Positions 43,553 through 52,384 of a stretch of DNA of 64,000 nt are shown one piece after another. Within the stretch, counting starts at the first letter, position 1. Each line of letters begins with the position of its first letter. The position numbers were made by a program, and so were the translations under genes. The DNA is from Alphaproteobacteria bacterium (GTDB taxonomy: Bacteria > Pseudomonadota > Alphaproteobacteria > JAVJRE01): positions 62,001 to 126,000 of the forward strand of contig JAVJRE010000003.1 in NCBI GenBank assembly GCA_040218575.1, read 5' to 3'. The notes beneath the pieces were generated by a model. That model did not search any database, was not told the origin of the DNA, and worked only from the letters and a program-made list of their open reading frames with translations.

Positions 43553-44500
43553 TCACGAACGCAGCGCATGGGTCATCGCGGCGATATGGCGCGGCTCGAT
43601 GCCGCAGCAGCCGCCGATGACCGATACGCCGCCGGCGACCCAGCGGCGGGTGGCGGCGGCGAACTCCGCCTCGCTGCACACCTGGTCGAATTGCCATTTG
43701 GGCCATTTGATGCCGCCTGAATGGGGATAGGCCAGACGCGGCCCTGTCCAGTGGCGGGCGACCATGGCCAGGGCCGGATCGGTGACGTCAAAATTGCTGT
43801 GCATGATGCCGACTGCGGCCCGCTCTGCTGCGGCCGCCGCGTTCAGGGCACCGGTCAGCAGCGGCAGCAGATCGTCCAGCAGCACACTGTCGGTCAGGGG
43901 CAGGCCACCGCCGCGCGTGGAGGCGATGACGGTCTTATTGTCGGCCCCCCAGCGGCAGGTGACGCCCAGCAACAGAGGCAGGCCGGAGGCCGCCGCCGCC
44001 TCGACAATGATCCGGCTGATTCGCGGCTCGGCCAGCATTTCCAGCACCAGCAGATCGACGCCTTCGTCCAGCAGATAGCCGATCTGCTCGTCATAGATAC
44101 GGCGCAGGGCGGCGGACTCCGGCGCCTTGCCGCGATCACCGCGTTCGGCAAACGACGAGACGGAGCCGGCAATCCACACCGGCCGGCCGTCGGCGGCACT
44201 GGCCACCGCCTCGCGGGCGAGGCGCACGGCGCGGCGGTTATAGTCTTCCGTGCGGTGGCCGAGGCCGGCTGGCTCCAGCACATGGCGGGCGCAGGCGAAG
44301 GTGTTGGCTATATGGATGTCGGCGCCGGCGCGGATAAAGTCCTCATGAATCCGGCGCACCAGATGAGGATGGGTGTCGAGCGCTTCGGCGCTCCACGCCA
44401 CGCCGTTCATGGGCACGCCGCGCCGTTCCAGTTCGGTGCCCATGGCGCCATCCAGCAGGATCAGATCACCGGCCATCATGGTGGTGCAAAGGTCGGCCAT
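43553..44500 (-). CDS. Homocysteine S-methyltransferase-fold protein with altered zinc site (copy 2)
   Basis: 315 residues beginning MADLCTTMMAGDLILLDGAMGTELERRG. The C-terminal pair Cys298-Cys299 sits in IGGCCGIEPRHIA. As in copy 1, the expected upstream Cys is replaced by His234 within GIMHSNFD. The two copies are related but distinct, with different lengths and flanks, so this looks like an old duplication in a specialised branch rather than a recent one. It shares the leftward strand with the amine oxidase (46 bases away) and the cytosine-deaminase-like gene. Confidence 0.85.
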   Translation of the reverse strand: MADLCTTMMAGDLILLDGAMGTELERRGVPMNGVAWSAEALDTHPHLVRRIHEDFIRAGADIHIANTFACARHVLEPAGLGHRTEDYNRRAVRLAREAVASAADGRPVWIAGSVSSFAERGDRGKAPESAALRRIYDEQIGYLLDEGVDLLVLEMLAEPRISRIIVEAAAASGLPLLLGVTCRWGADNKTVIASTRGGGLPLTDSVLLDDLLPLLTGALNAAAAAERAAVGIMHSNFDVTDPALAMVARHWTGPRLAYPHSGGIKWPKWQFDQVCSEAEFAAATRRWVAGGVSVIGGCCGIEPRHIAAMTHALRS

Positions 44501-44533
44501 GGCTGCGTCTCCGGGTAAGGTCAGGGGGCCGCT

Positions 44534-45763
44534 TCAGGCGGGCCGGTGGAGGGTGGCCGGCTGGCGGGTGACGGTGGGGCGGCCGCGTTTGAAGACCATC
44601 AGCGGTGGCGCCAGTTCGGCGACAACGCCGGCCGCGTCGGTGTGATCGAGAATTACCAGATCGGCGGCCTTGCCGACCTCCAGACCATAATCGTCCAACC
44701 GCATGAGGCGCGCGGCGCGCGTCGTCACCATATGGAGGCAGGCCTCTATATCGGATCGCGCGCCCACATGGGCGATGTTGGCATAGAGATTGGCCATGCG
44801 CACCAGCGAGCAATCGCCGAAGGGGGTGAAGGGGTTCAGCACATTGTTGGTGGACAGCGCACAATTGACTCCGGCGTGGAGCAGCCGGTGCGCCGCCGTG
44901 ACGCCACGGGGGTGGTTTTCGCTGTGATCGCGGCCCATGAGAAAGAGATCGGTGGACGGCAACACGGTCAGCGCCACGCCGGCATCGGCCAGGCGTCGGG
45001 CGGCGGCGTCAAATTGCGCCGGCGAGGCGGCGGCGAGCTTGGTGACGTGGCCGATAGCCACCCGTCCGCCATAGCCGAAGCGGTCGGTCAGGCGGCACAC
45101 CTGGTCGAGATCCAGTCGCGTCGGATCGGCGCCGAAATCCAGGTGCATGTCGATGTCCACGTCGAACTCCCGCGCCATGGCGAAGACGCGGTCGATCTGG
45201 CCGGCGGGATCGGAGTCCGTATAGGGCGCCGCGCCGACAACCCGGCAACCGCGCTTGAGCGCCTCCACCATCAGATCGTCGGTGCCCGGATTGTTCAGCA
45301 GGCCTTCCTGAGGAAAGACGCAGATCTCCATATCGATGGCCCAGCGATATTCATCGATCAGAGGCAGCACACCGTCGAGTCCGCGCAGGCCAATGGCGGG
45401 GTCCACCTCCAACTGGGTACGCATGTGGGTGGCTCCCTGCAGGATGCACTTCTCCAGGGTGCGCCGCGCCCGCGTCTGCACGTCCTCGGCGGTGAAGCCT
45501 TTCTTGGCTTTGGCCACCTCGCCAATGGCTTCTTGCAGGTCACCTCGTTCCGATGCGCAGCGGTCGAGAATGCAGGACTTGTCCAGATGAATGTGGGATT
45601 CAACGAAACCGGGCGAGACGTAGCGGCCGGCGGCGTCATGCTGTGGCCCGTCCGCCGCCAGGTTCGGGGCGATCGCCGCGATGCGGCCGTCGGCGATGGC
45701 AATGTCCACGAGCGGGCGGGTGGCATCTGTGCCGATTCGGGCGTTGCGAATGATGCGGTCCAT
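44534..45763 (-). CDS. Cytosine-deaminase-like amidohydrolase
   Basis: 409 residues from the ATG at 45763. The barrel carries HxH in ESHIHLDKS, a His in DMHLDFGAD and a His in GHVTKLA. At the position where cytosine deaminase has the metal-binding Asp pair (HDD), this protein reads STNNVLNPF, so the canonical Asp appears to be Asn. It may belong to a branch with shifted metal binding or a different substrate, such as an N-isopropylammelide- or N-carbamoyl-type ring. It is in line with the two genes downstream. Confidence 0.85.
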   Translation of the reverse strand: MDRIIRNARIGTDATRPLVDIAIADGRIAAIAPNLAADGPQHDAAGRYVSPGFVESHIHLDKSCILDRCASERGDLQEAIGEVAKAKKGFTAEDVQTRARRTLEKCILQGATHMRTQLEVDPAIGLRGLDGVLPLIDEYRWAIDMEICVFPQEGLLNNPGTDDLMVEALKRGCRVVGAAPYTDSDPAGQIDRVFAMAREFDVDIDMHLDFGADPTRLDLDQVCRLTDRFGYGGRVAIGHVTKLAAASPAQFDAAARRLADAGVALTVLPSTDLFLMGRDHSENHPRGVTAAHRLLHAGVNCALSTNNVLNPFTPFGDCSLVRMANLYANIAHVGARSDIEACLHMVTTRAARLMRLDDYGLEVGKAADLVILDHTDAAGVVAELAPPLMVFKRGRPTVTRQPATLHRPA

Positions 45764-45896
45764 GGGTCCCTGTCTTGCTCTAGGCCGGCCGGTGGGGAAC
45801 TGTGGGCCGGACCCGTTGTGGCCTCAACCCAGCCCGCCGTACGGGCCGGTCGGGGTTTCGCCAGGGTGGCGAACGGGGATCTGAAGAGGAGAGAGC

Positions 45897-47492
45897 GTGC
45901 TGCACACAGCCCAGGCCTATGGCGGCATGGTCGTCGCTCCGCATCATCTGGCCGCGGAGGCCGGACGCGACGTGCTGCGCGATGGCGGCAATGCCATTGA
46001 GGCGATGCTGGCGGCGGCGGCGGCCATCGCCGTGGTCTATCCGCACATGAATGGTCTTGGGGGTGACAATTTCTGGCTCATCCATGAGCCAGGCGAAACA
46101 CCCCTGGCCATAGAAGCCTGCGGCACAGCGGCGAACGCCGCCACGCTGGCGCACTACCGTGACCGGGGGCTGGCGGAGATTCCCGGGCGCGGTCCGCTGG
46201 CCGCCCTGACCGTGGCGGGCGCCGTCGCCGGCTGGGGCGCGGCCCACGCCCTTTCCCAGCAACGCTGGGGCGGGCGACGGCGGCTGGCCGATCTGCTGGC
46301 GGCGGCCATCGGCCACGCGCGCGACGGATTTCCCGTCACTCGGTCGCAGGCCGAGACAACCGCCGATAAGCGGGACGGGCTGCAGGACGTTGCCGGATTC
46401 GCCGACCTGTTCCTGCCTGGCGGCAACGCCCCATCTGAAGGTGAGCGTTTTATCCAGCCGCTGCTGGCTGAGGTTCTGGAGGCGCTCGGCCGCGATGGCG
46501 CCGACAGTTTCTATCGTGGCGACATGGCGCGGCTGCTGGCGCACGGTCTGGCGGCGGCGGGCAGCCCGCTGCGGCTGGCCGATCTGGAGTCGTTTCAGGC
46601 GAAAGCGGTGGCGCCGCTGTCGGTTCCGGTGGCCGGCCATTCGGTGTTCAACCTGCCGCCACCCACCCAGGGTCTGGCCGCGTTGATGATTCTGGCCATC
46701 GCCGACCGGCTGGGCTCGACGCGCGGCGCGGACGAAAGCGCCTATGTGCATGGTCTGGTGGAGGCAACCAAACAAGCCTTTGTGGTGCGCGACCGGATTA
46801 TCGGCGAGCCGCTGACCATGGCGGCGTCGCCGGCGATTTATCTGCAGCCGGCGGCGCTGGATGCCATGGCCGCGGCAATCGATCCGGCCGTGGCCGCGCC
46901 CTGGCCGCCGGCGCGGATCGGCGGCGATACGGTGTGGCTGGGTGCGGTGGACAGAGAGGGTCGCGCCGTCAGCTTCATCCAGAGCCTGTACTGGGAATTC
47001 GGCTCTGGCATCGTCGTGCCCGGTACTGGCATCGTCTGGCAGAACCGCGGCATGAGTTTTCGCCTGACAGACGGCCACCCCAATGTTCTGGGGCCCGGCC
47101 GGCGACCGTTCCATACCATCCAGCCGGCCCTGGCCCGGCTCAGCGACGGCCGGGTCATGGCCTATGGCACCATGGGCGGCGACGGCCAGCCGCAGACCCA
47201 GGCGCGACTGTTCACCGGTCATGTGCTGCGCGGCATGGGTCTGCAGGAAGTGGTTTCGGCGCCGCGCTGGCTGCTGGGCCGCACCTGGGGCGAGGAGACT
47301 TCCGCCCTGCGGCTTGAGTCCCGCTTCGCGCCGGAGGTGGTGCACGGGCTGCGCCAGCGGGGCCATGATGTGCGCCTGGCGGCGGACTTCGATTCCGTCA
47401 TGGGTCATGCGGGGGCGCTGGTCGGCTGGCCCGACGGGCGCATCGAGGGCGCGGCCGATCCGCGCGGCGACGGCCAGGCCTGTGGAGTGTGA
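45897..47492 (+). CDS. Gamma-glutamyltransferase family protein (second copy)
   Basis: 531 residues from the GTG at 45897; AGAGGAGAGA lies just before. The Ntn-hydrolase nucleophile is Thr345 in GGDTVWLGAVD. The N-terminal RDGGNAIEAMLAA and the NGLGGDNFW loop fit the family. It differs strongly from the copy at 0.8-2.4 kb and has no signal peptide. It could process gamma-glutamyl amines in concert with the PuuB-like oxidase 2.4 kb away, but it is transcribed from the opposite strand. The next gene follows three bases after its stop. Confidence 0.88.
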   Translation: MLHTAQAYGGMVVAPHHLAAEAGRDVLRDGGNAIEAMLAAAAAIAVVYPHMNGLGGDNFWLIHEPGETPLAIEACGTAANAATLAHYRDRGLAEIPGRGPLAALTVAGAVAGWGAAHALSQQRWGGRRRLADLLAAAIGHARDGFPVTRSQAETTADKRDGLQDVAGFADLFLPGGNAPSEGERFIQPLLAEVLEALGRDGADSFYRGDMARLLAHGLAAAGSPLRLADLESFQAKAVAPLSVPVAGHSVFNLPPPTQGLAALMILAIADRLGSTRGADESAYVHGLVEATKQAFVVRDRIIGEPLTMAASPAIYLQPAALDAMAAAIDPAVAAPWPPARIGGDTVWLGAVDREGRAVSFIQSLYWEFGSGIVVPGTGIVWQNRGMSFRLTDGHPNVLGPGRRPFHTIQPALARLSDGRVMAYGTMGGDGQPQTQARLFTGHVLRGMGLQEVVSAPRWLLGRTWGEETSALRLESRFAPEVVHGLRQRGHDVRLAADFDSVMGHAGALVGWPDGRIEGAADPRGDGQACGV

Positions 47493-47495
47493 GTG

Positions 47496-48587
47496 ATGGT
47501 GACAGACGCACTTCCCGCACAGATGACAGCGGTGCTGTTGACCGGCCATGGCGGGCCGGAGCGGCTTGAGGTAAGGCATGACGTGCCCGTGCCACAAGTG
47601 GCGGCCGGCGAGGTGCTGGTGCAGGTAGCGGCGGCCGGCATCAACAATACAGACATCAATACGCGGCTTGGCTGGTATGCCAAGTCCGTCACCGGCGGCA
47701 CCGACCAGTCGGTGGCACTACCCGCCGCCGCGGATGATGATGGCGGCTGGTCCGGCGCCATTGCCTTTCCCCGCATCCAGGGGGCCGACGCGGCGGGGCG
47801 GATCGTCGCTGTCGGCGCCGGGGTGGCGGCGGGGCGTGTGGGCCAGCGGGTGCTGATCGAGCCATGCCTGCGGCGGCAGGACGCGACAGGCATCCTGCGG
47901 GCCGATTATCTGGGCTCGGAACGCGACGGTGCCTTCGCCCAGTATGTGGCAGTGCCGGCGAGCCACGCCCATGGAGTTAACAGCGCCCTCTCCGACAGCG
48001 AGTTGGCGGCGGTACCGTGCGCCGGCTCTACGGCGGCCAATCTTCTGACCCGCACTGCCGTCGGCGCCGGCGACCGGGTTCTGGTGACCGGCGCTTCCGG
48101 CGGCGTCGGCTCGTTCGCCGTGCAACTGGCCCATGCGCGTGGTGCCCACGTCGTCGCCGTGGCGGGCCGTGATAAGGAGCGAGAGGTCAGGGCGCTGGGC
48201 AGCCGCGAGGTGGTGCCGCGCGGCGAGTCGGTTCTCGCGGCGCTCGGCCCGGACAGCATTGACGTGGTGATTGACGTGGTCGGCGGCGCGGCGTGGCCGG
48301 AGCTGCTGGATGTGCTGCGGCCGGGCGGTCGCTATGGCGTGTCGGGCGCCATCGCCGGACCAATGGTCGGGCTCGATCTGCGGACACTCTATCTCAAGGA
48401 TCTGGCGCTGCACGGCTGCACGGTGCTGGGCGAGGGCGTCTTCGCCGGCCTGATGACGGCGGTGGAGAGCGGCGCGGTCCGGCCGGTGGTGGCGGAGACC
48501 TTTCCGTTGGCCGAAATCCGGCGCGCCCAGGAGGTCTTTCAGGCCAAGGGCTTCGTCGGCAAGCTGGTGCTGATTCCACCACGGTGA
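47496..48587 (+). CDS. MDR-family quinone/alkene reductase
   Basis: 363 residues, with ATG at 47496 or GTG at 47493 possible; the gap to the upstream stop is one to three bases. It is a zinc-less or zinc-poor medium-chain reductase of the quinone oxidoreductase group: the N-terminal GroES-like domain has AAAGINNTDINTRLGWY, and the NAD(P)-binding motif is GASGGVGSFAVQLA. An insertion near residues 65-85 (after TGGTDQSV) is longer than in plain quinone reductase. Substrate unknown; likely part of the same transcript as the gamma-glutamyltransferase. Confidence 0.85.
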   Translation: MVTDALPAQMTAVLLTGHGGPERLEVRHDVPVPQVAAGEVLVQVAAAGINNTDINTRLGWYAKSVTGGTDQSVALPAAADDDGGWSGAIAFPRIQGADAAGRIVAVGAGVAAGRVGQRVLIEPCLRRQDATGILRADYLGSERDGAFAQYVAVPASHAHGVNSALSDSELAAVPCAGSTAANLLTRTAVGAGDRVLVTGASGGVGSFAVQLAHARGAHVVAVAGRDKEREVRALGSREVVPRGESVLAALGPDSIDVVIDVVGGAAWPELLDVLRPGGRYGVSGAIAGPMVGLDLRTLYLKDLALHGCTVLGEGVFAGLMTAVESGAVRPVVAETFPLAEIRRAQEVFQAKGFVGKLVLIPPR

Positions 48588-48606
48588 CGGCTGGTCCGAA
48601 GCCGGT

Positions 48607-49440
48607 CTAGCGCTTGCGTGCGACCAGACGAATGCCAGGCTTGAGGCTGAAGAAGAAGCGTTCGACGCTGAGGCCGTGATCGTCCATCAGGCGGGCGAGG
48701 CTGGTCCGGGTAAACCAGCACAGATGTTCCGGTGGTTTGACTTCCGGCCAGTCGAGCAGATTGCGCGGCCGGCGGAAGTGTCCGGCGTCCGGCGTGGTCA
48801 GGAACAGAACGCCGCCAGGCCGCAGCACACGGCCAAGGGCCTCGGCGAACGGATGCACGGCCGTCAGATGCTCGATGACCTCGGCGCAGTGGACCAGATC
48901 GAAGGCGGCCGGATGGCGCGCCGCGAAGTCCGGCAGATCGGCGGTTTCGAACCGGCAGGCGGGAAAGTCGTCCGTCGCGCGGGCAATGGCCTCGGCGTCA
49001 AGGTCAATGCCGGTCGCCTGATAGCCAGCCTCGTCGGCGGCGGCACAGGCAAAGCCCAGATTGCACCCGACATCGAGAAAGTCCCCGCCCCGGACAAAGG
49101 GCGCCAGGCGGGCAAGCCGTCGCCGGCTGCGGCGGATCTTGCGATGCCGTTTGGCATCGTAAGCGGGACTGGCATAGTAGCCACCATAGAAGCGGCCGAG
49201 CCAGGCGGCGTCCGGCATGGGCGCCAGCGCCAGGAAGCCGCAATCGTCACAGCGGTTGATGTGAAAGTCCGGCGTCCAGCCAAGCTCGCGAGCGACAGTC
49301 AGCACTCGTCGGCGGTCATCGTCCGCCCTGGCCGCCCTGGCCGCCCAGTCTGCGCCGGCGGCCACGTTGACAAACCGCCGGCTCCGGCAGACCGGGCAGT
49401 TGGGGCAGGGCTTGGCTGGTGAGGAAGCCGCGTGGGCCAT
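48607..49440 (-). CDS. SAM-dependent methyltransferase with N-terminal zinc ribbon
   Basis: 277 residues. A four-Cys zinc element (CPVC near residue 15 and CDDCG near residue 63) precedes the SAM domain, whose motif I is FLDVGCNLGFACAAA. Motif II is GIDLDAEAIA, and the CAEVIEHL stretch corresponds to the acidic/post motif typical of Methyltransf_23. The TTPDAGHF... PPEHLCWFT region is characteristic of methyltransferases that act on sugars or lipid-linked intermediates. It stands alone, convergent with the MDR gene. Confidence 0.85.
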   Translation of the reverse strand: MAHAASSPAKPCPNCPVCRSRRFVNVAAGADWAARAARADDDRRRVLTVARELGWTPDFHINRCDDCGFLALAPMPDAAWLGRFYGGYYASPAYDAKRHRKIRRSRRRLARLAPFVRGGDFLDVGCNLGFACAAADEAGYQATGIDLDAEAIARATDDFPACRFETADLPDFAARHPAAFDLVHCAEVIEHLTAVHPFAEALGRVLRPGGVLFLTTPDAGHFRRPRNLLDWPEVKPPEHLCWFTRTSLARLMDDHGLSVERFFFSLKPGIRLVARKR

Positions 49441-49526
49441 GGGCTTGCTCCGGTCGGCCGCTGGGCGACTGAAGCTAAAGCAGGGGTCGCCCGCCGTGAA
49501 GCGGCGCTGCGCCCGAGATCCGCGGG

Positions 49527-51734
49527 TCAGGCGGTTTCGCCGGAGCTGGCGCTGTGATCGATGGCGGCGATGAGGGCCTGCAGCTCGTCGCTGGCCCGGT
49601 CAGCGCTGGCATGGTGGTGGTCGGTCATGGCCTCCCGTCGGGTCGGGCGGCCGGTGACAGAGCCAGTCCCGGCGCCGGCAGCGGGACCGGCATCCGCGCC
49701 GCGCGTTGGCGCAGGTGGTTGTGCGGGATTACCGCTGGTCTCGGTTTGGTCAACGCAGCGGGCGATTGCGACCATCAGGTGGCGCAGATCAATCGGCTTG
49801 GCGATGTGATCGTCCATGCCGGCGGCGAGGCACCGATCACGGTCGCTTTTCATGGCCGAGGCGGTGAGAGCGATTATGGGGACAGCACGCGCCGGCGCCT
49901 GCAGATTGCGGATGGCGCGGGTCGCCTGGACGCCATCCATTTCCGGCATCTGCACGTCCATCAGCACCAGATCGTAGGGTTGTGCCTGGACCGCATCCAC
50001 CGCTTCCTTACCGTTGGCCACCAGATCGGTGCGGTGATTGAAACGGTGCAACAAGGTGGTGATCACCGCCTGGTTTACATGATTGTCCTCCGCCACCAGA
50101 ATCCTGAGAGGCCGGGTAATGGCAAGGGATTCGGCATCGGCATGATCTTCGCGGGGCGGCATGCCCCGCCGGCAGCGAATGGAGAAGCGGAACGTGCTGC
50201 CGCGGCCCGGTGTGCTGGTGGCCGAAATCGTTCCGCCCAGTTGTTCGCTGAGCTCCTTGCAGATGGCAAGACCGAGACCGGTGCCGCTGAAATGACGGGA
50301 GTTCGAGCTATCGCCCTGGACGAAGCGGTCGAACAACCGCGGCAGTACCTCGGGATGAATACCGATTCCCGTGTCGCACACGGTGAAGAGCAGCTCTATG
50401 TCGCCACCATCCAGCATCTTGTGACCGACCGATACATCGACCTTGCCGGAATCGGTGAACTTGATGGCGTTGCCCACAAGATTGATGAGGATCTGACGAA
50501 TGCGTCCGGCATCGCTGTTGAGAAACGGCGGAACGTCGGACTCGATGACCACCGTCAGGGGAAGCTTCTTCTCCCGCGCCTGCGGGCCGAGAATCGCGGT
50601 GACGCTGTCCGTCAGATCCCGCACCGGAAAATCATAGTGTTCGAACTCCACCTTGCCGGCCCGGAGTTTTGAGAAGTCGAGAATGTCATTGATGATGACC
50701 AGCAGCGCCTCCGCCGATTGCCGCGCGGTCAGCGCCATTTTCTCCTGCTCCGCCGCCAGGTCGGTGTCCAGAAGCAGGCCAAGCATCCCCAGAACGCCGT
50801 TCATGGGAGTGCGGATCTCGTGGCTCATTGTCGCGAGAAACTCCGACTTCGCGCGGTCGGCCGCCTGGGCCCGCTCTTTCTGCAGTTCCGCCTCGCGCGC
50901 CATGCGGGCGAACCGCTTGGCGTGGTCGCTCAACAGGTTGCGCGACTGCTCCAGCTCTTCATAGCTGTCTTTCAATATGCTTTCCGACAGCTTGTCGGCG
51001 TTGATGTCGCGCAATGAGCCGGCCAGCCGCTGGGGCTGTCCATCGGACGCCCAGACCGCCTGGCCGGCGGCATGATACCAGCGCCACTCGCCGGACCGTG
51101 TGCGCAGGCGGCATTTGAGGTCATAGGCCTGGCGCTTTTCCAGCAGCCGGCGGAAGGCTGCTTTGGCAAGCGTATGGTCGTCGGGATGCAGCAGGCTGGA
51201 CAGGACGATGACGTCGTTGGCCAGTTCGAATTCACCGAAGCCAAGAAGCTGTTTGAAGCGCGGTGACAGCCACATGCGGTCGGCCTGAACGTCCCAGTCC
51301 CAGATGCCCACGTCAGCGCCGCGCACGGCCAGCTCAAAACGCTCTTTGGCGTCTTCCAGCTCATTGATCATGACATGGCGTTCGGTGACGTCGCGGGCGA
51401 TACAGAACAGGCCGCCTTCCGTGGCCGGGACAGCAGTCCAGTTGAGCCAGCGCCACGACCCGTCAGCACAGCGGTAGCGGTTCTCGAAATCGACCACCGC
51501 CGCGCCGTCCTGCAGCAGGCGGGCACGGGCGAGAGTGGCGCTGGTGTCGTCGGGATGAACGAAGGAGAGATAAGGGCGCGACTTAAGCTGGGTTCGGGTC
51601 CAGCCGAGAACCCGTTCCCAGCTATCGTTCAGGTCGCGAAAGAACCCGTCGGCGCCGGCCACGCACAGCAGGTCATGGCTGGCGTCAAAGAAGGCGCGGA
51701 ACGTTGAGGCGTCGTCAGCCGGAGACCGGGTCAT
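49527..51734 (-). CDS. Hybrid sensor histidine kinase / response regulator
   Basis: 735 residues without membrane segments, so a soluble sensor. Two PAS domains (about 10-120 and 130-250), a coiled-coil, HisKA with phospho-accepting His305 in MSHEIRTPMNG, and HATPase (NLVGNAIKF, DTGIGI, GTGLGLAI) are followed by a receiver domain with Asp593 in LVLMDVQMPEMDG. It starts 16 bases downstream of the HPt gene and should relay phosphate from His305 to Asp593 to the HPt His. The output regulator is not in the window. Confidence 0.95.
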   Translation of the reverse strand: MTRSPADDASTFRAFFDASHDLLCVAGADGFFRDLNDSWERVLGWTRTQLKSRPYLSFVHPDDTSATLARARLLQDGAAVVDFENRYRCADGSWRWLNWTAVPATEGGLFCIARDVTERHVMINELEDAKERFELAVRGADVGIWDWDVQADRMWLSPRFKQLLGFGEFELANDVIVLSSLLHPDDHTLAKAAFRRLLEKRQAYDLKCRLRTRSGEWRWYHAAGQAVWASDGQPQRLAGSLRDINADKLSESILKDSYEELEQSRNLLSDHAKRFARMAREAELQKERAQAADRAKSEFLATMSHEIRTPMNGVLGMLGLLLDTDLAAEQEKMALTARQSAEALLVIINDILDFSKLRAGKVEFEHYDFPVRDLTDSVTAILGPQAREKKLPLTVVIESDVPPFLNSDAGRIRQILINLVGNAIKFTDSGKVDVSVGHKMLDGGDIELLFTVCDTGIGIHPEVLPRLFDRFVQGDSSNSRHFSGTGLGLAICKELSEQLGGTISATSTPGRGSTFRFSIRCRRGMPPREDHADAESLAITRPLRILVAEDNHVNQAVITTLLHRFNHRTDLVANGKEAVDAVQAQPYDLVLMDVQMPEMDGVQATRAIRNLQAPARAVPIIALTASAMKSDRDRCLAAGMDDHIAKPIDLRHLMVAIARCVDQTETSGNPAQPPAPTRGADAGPAAGAGTGSVTGRPTRREAMTDHHHASADRASDELQALIAAIDHSASSGETA

Positions 51735-51750
51735 GGCAGCACGCGCCCGG

Positions 51751-52215
51751 TCACGCGGTGGCGTTCAGCGCGCGCAGCCGGTTGACCAGCTGGGTGCCGA
51801 GTGCGCCGCCGCTGCCGCTCAACCGACGCTGAACGATAATGTCCAGCGCCGCGACGTGATGATCGACGATTGTCAGAACCCGACCGCGTTCAGCGGTGTG
51901 CTGGTTCAGAAGATCGCACAGGCTGGCAGCAATCTGGCTGAGCAGAGGGTAGTCGAAGGTGCCGCCCTGACCCTTCAGATTGTGGGCAATGGTGAACATG
52001 CGGTTGGTCGCGTCGTCCGGCGCGCGCTTGGTGCGCGCGGCAATGGCCAGGTCGCGGATGTAGCGAATCTCCGCCTCCGCCTGGGTAAGAAAGGCGCCGC
52101 CCAGCGCACTGACTTCCGCTTCTGCGGCGCGCAGGGCGGCTTCGGGATCGCTCGGGATGGTCTGGCCGTTGACGGACCGCCGGCCGGTGGTGGCCTGGGC
52201 TTGGCTGTCGGGCAT
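51751..52215 (-). CDS. Histidine phosphotransfer (HPt) protein
   Basis: 154 residues from the ATG at 52215, preceded by GGAGGAC. The phospho-His is His78 in AHNLKGQGGTFDYP, the HPt signature seen in short alphaproteobacterial HPt proteins. A long N-terminal helix precedes it, and a basic C-terminal end follows. It is the first gene of a two-gene unit with the hybrid kinase. Its promoter lies in an AT-rich island shared with the divergent SIMPL gene. Confidence 0.88.
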   Translation of the reverse strand: MPDSQAQATTGRRSVNGQTIPSDPEAALRAAEAEVSALGGAFLTQAEAEIRYIRDLAIAARTKRAPDDATNRMFTIAHNLKGQGGTFDYPLLSQIAASLCDLLNQHTAERGRVLTIVDHHVAALDIIVQRRLSGSGGALGTQLVNRLRALNATA

Positions 52216-52384
52216 GTCGTCCTCCAGTAGTAGGCTTGAGTAGTAATACAATCATAGATTGAATATTGGTTAATATATGTAACCGCGCATCACGGGCCTG
52301 CCGTATTGGCGTCAGAATGGCGCGGGAGACTGCGGCCAGGCATCGCCCCGTGTCGATGCGCCGGGAAACAGACGAGAGGCGAAG
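52216..52384. promoter_or_regulatory. AT-rich divergent promoter region with a dyad
   Basis: The 169-base gap between the HPt-kinase unit and the SIMPL gene contains a distinctly AT-rich stretch at about 52235-52285. GGTTA (52268-52272) and TAACC (52280-52284) form an inverted repeat around TATAT. It is the likely promoter and operator region for both directions. No known consensus was assigned. Confidence 0.5.
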
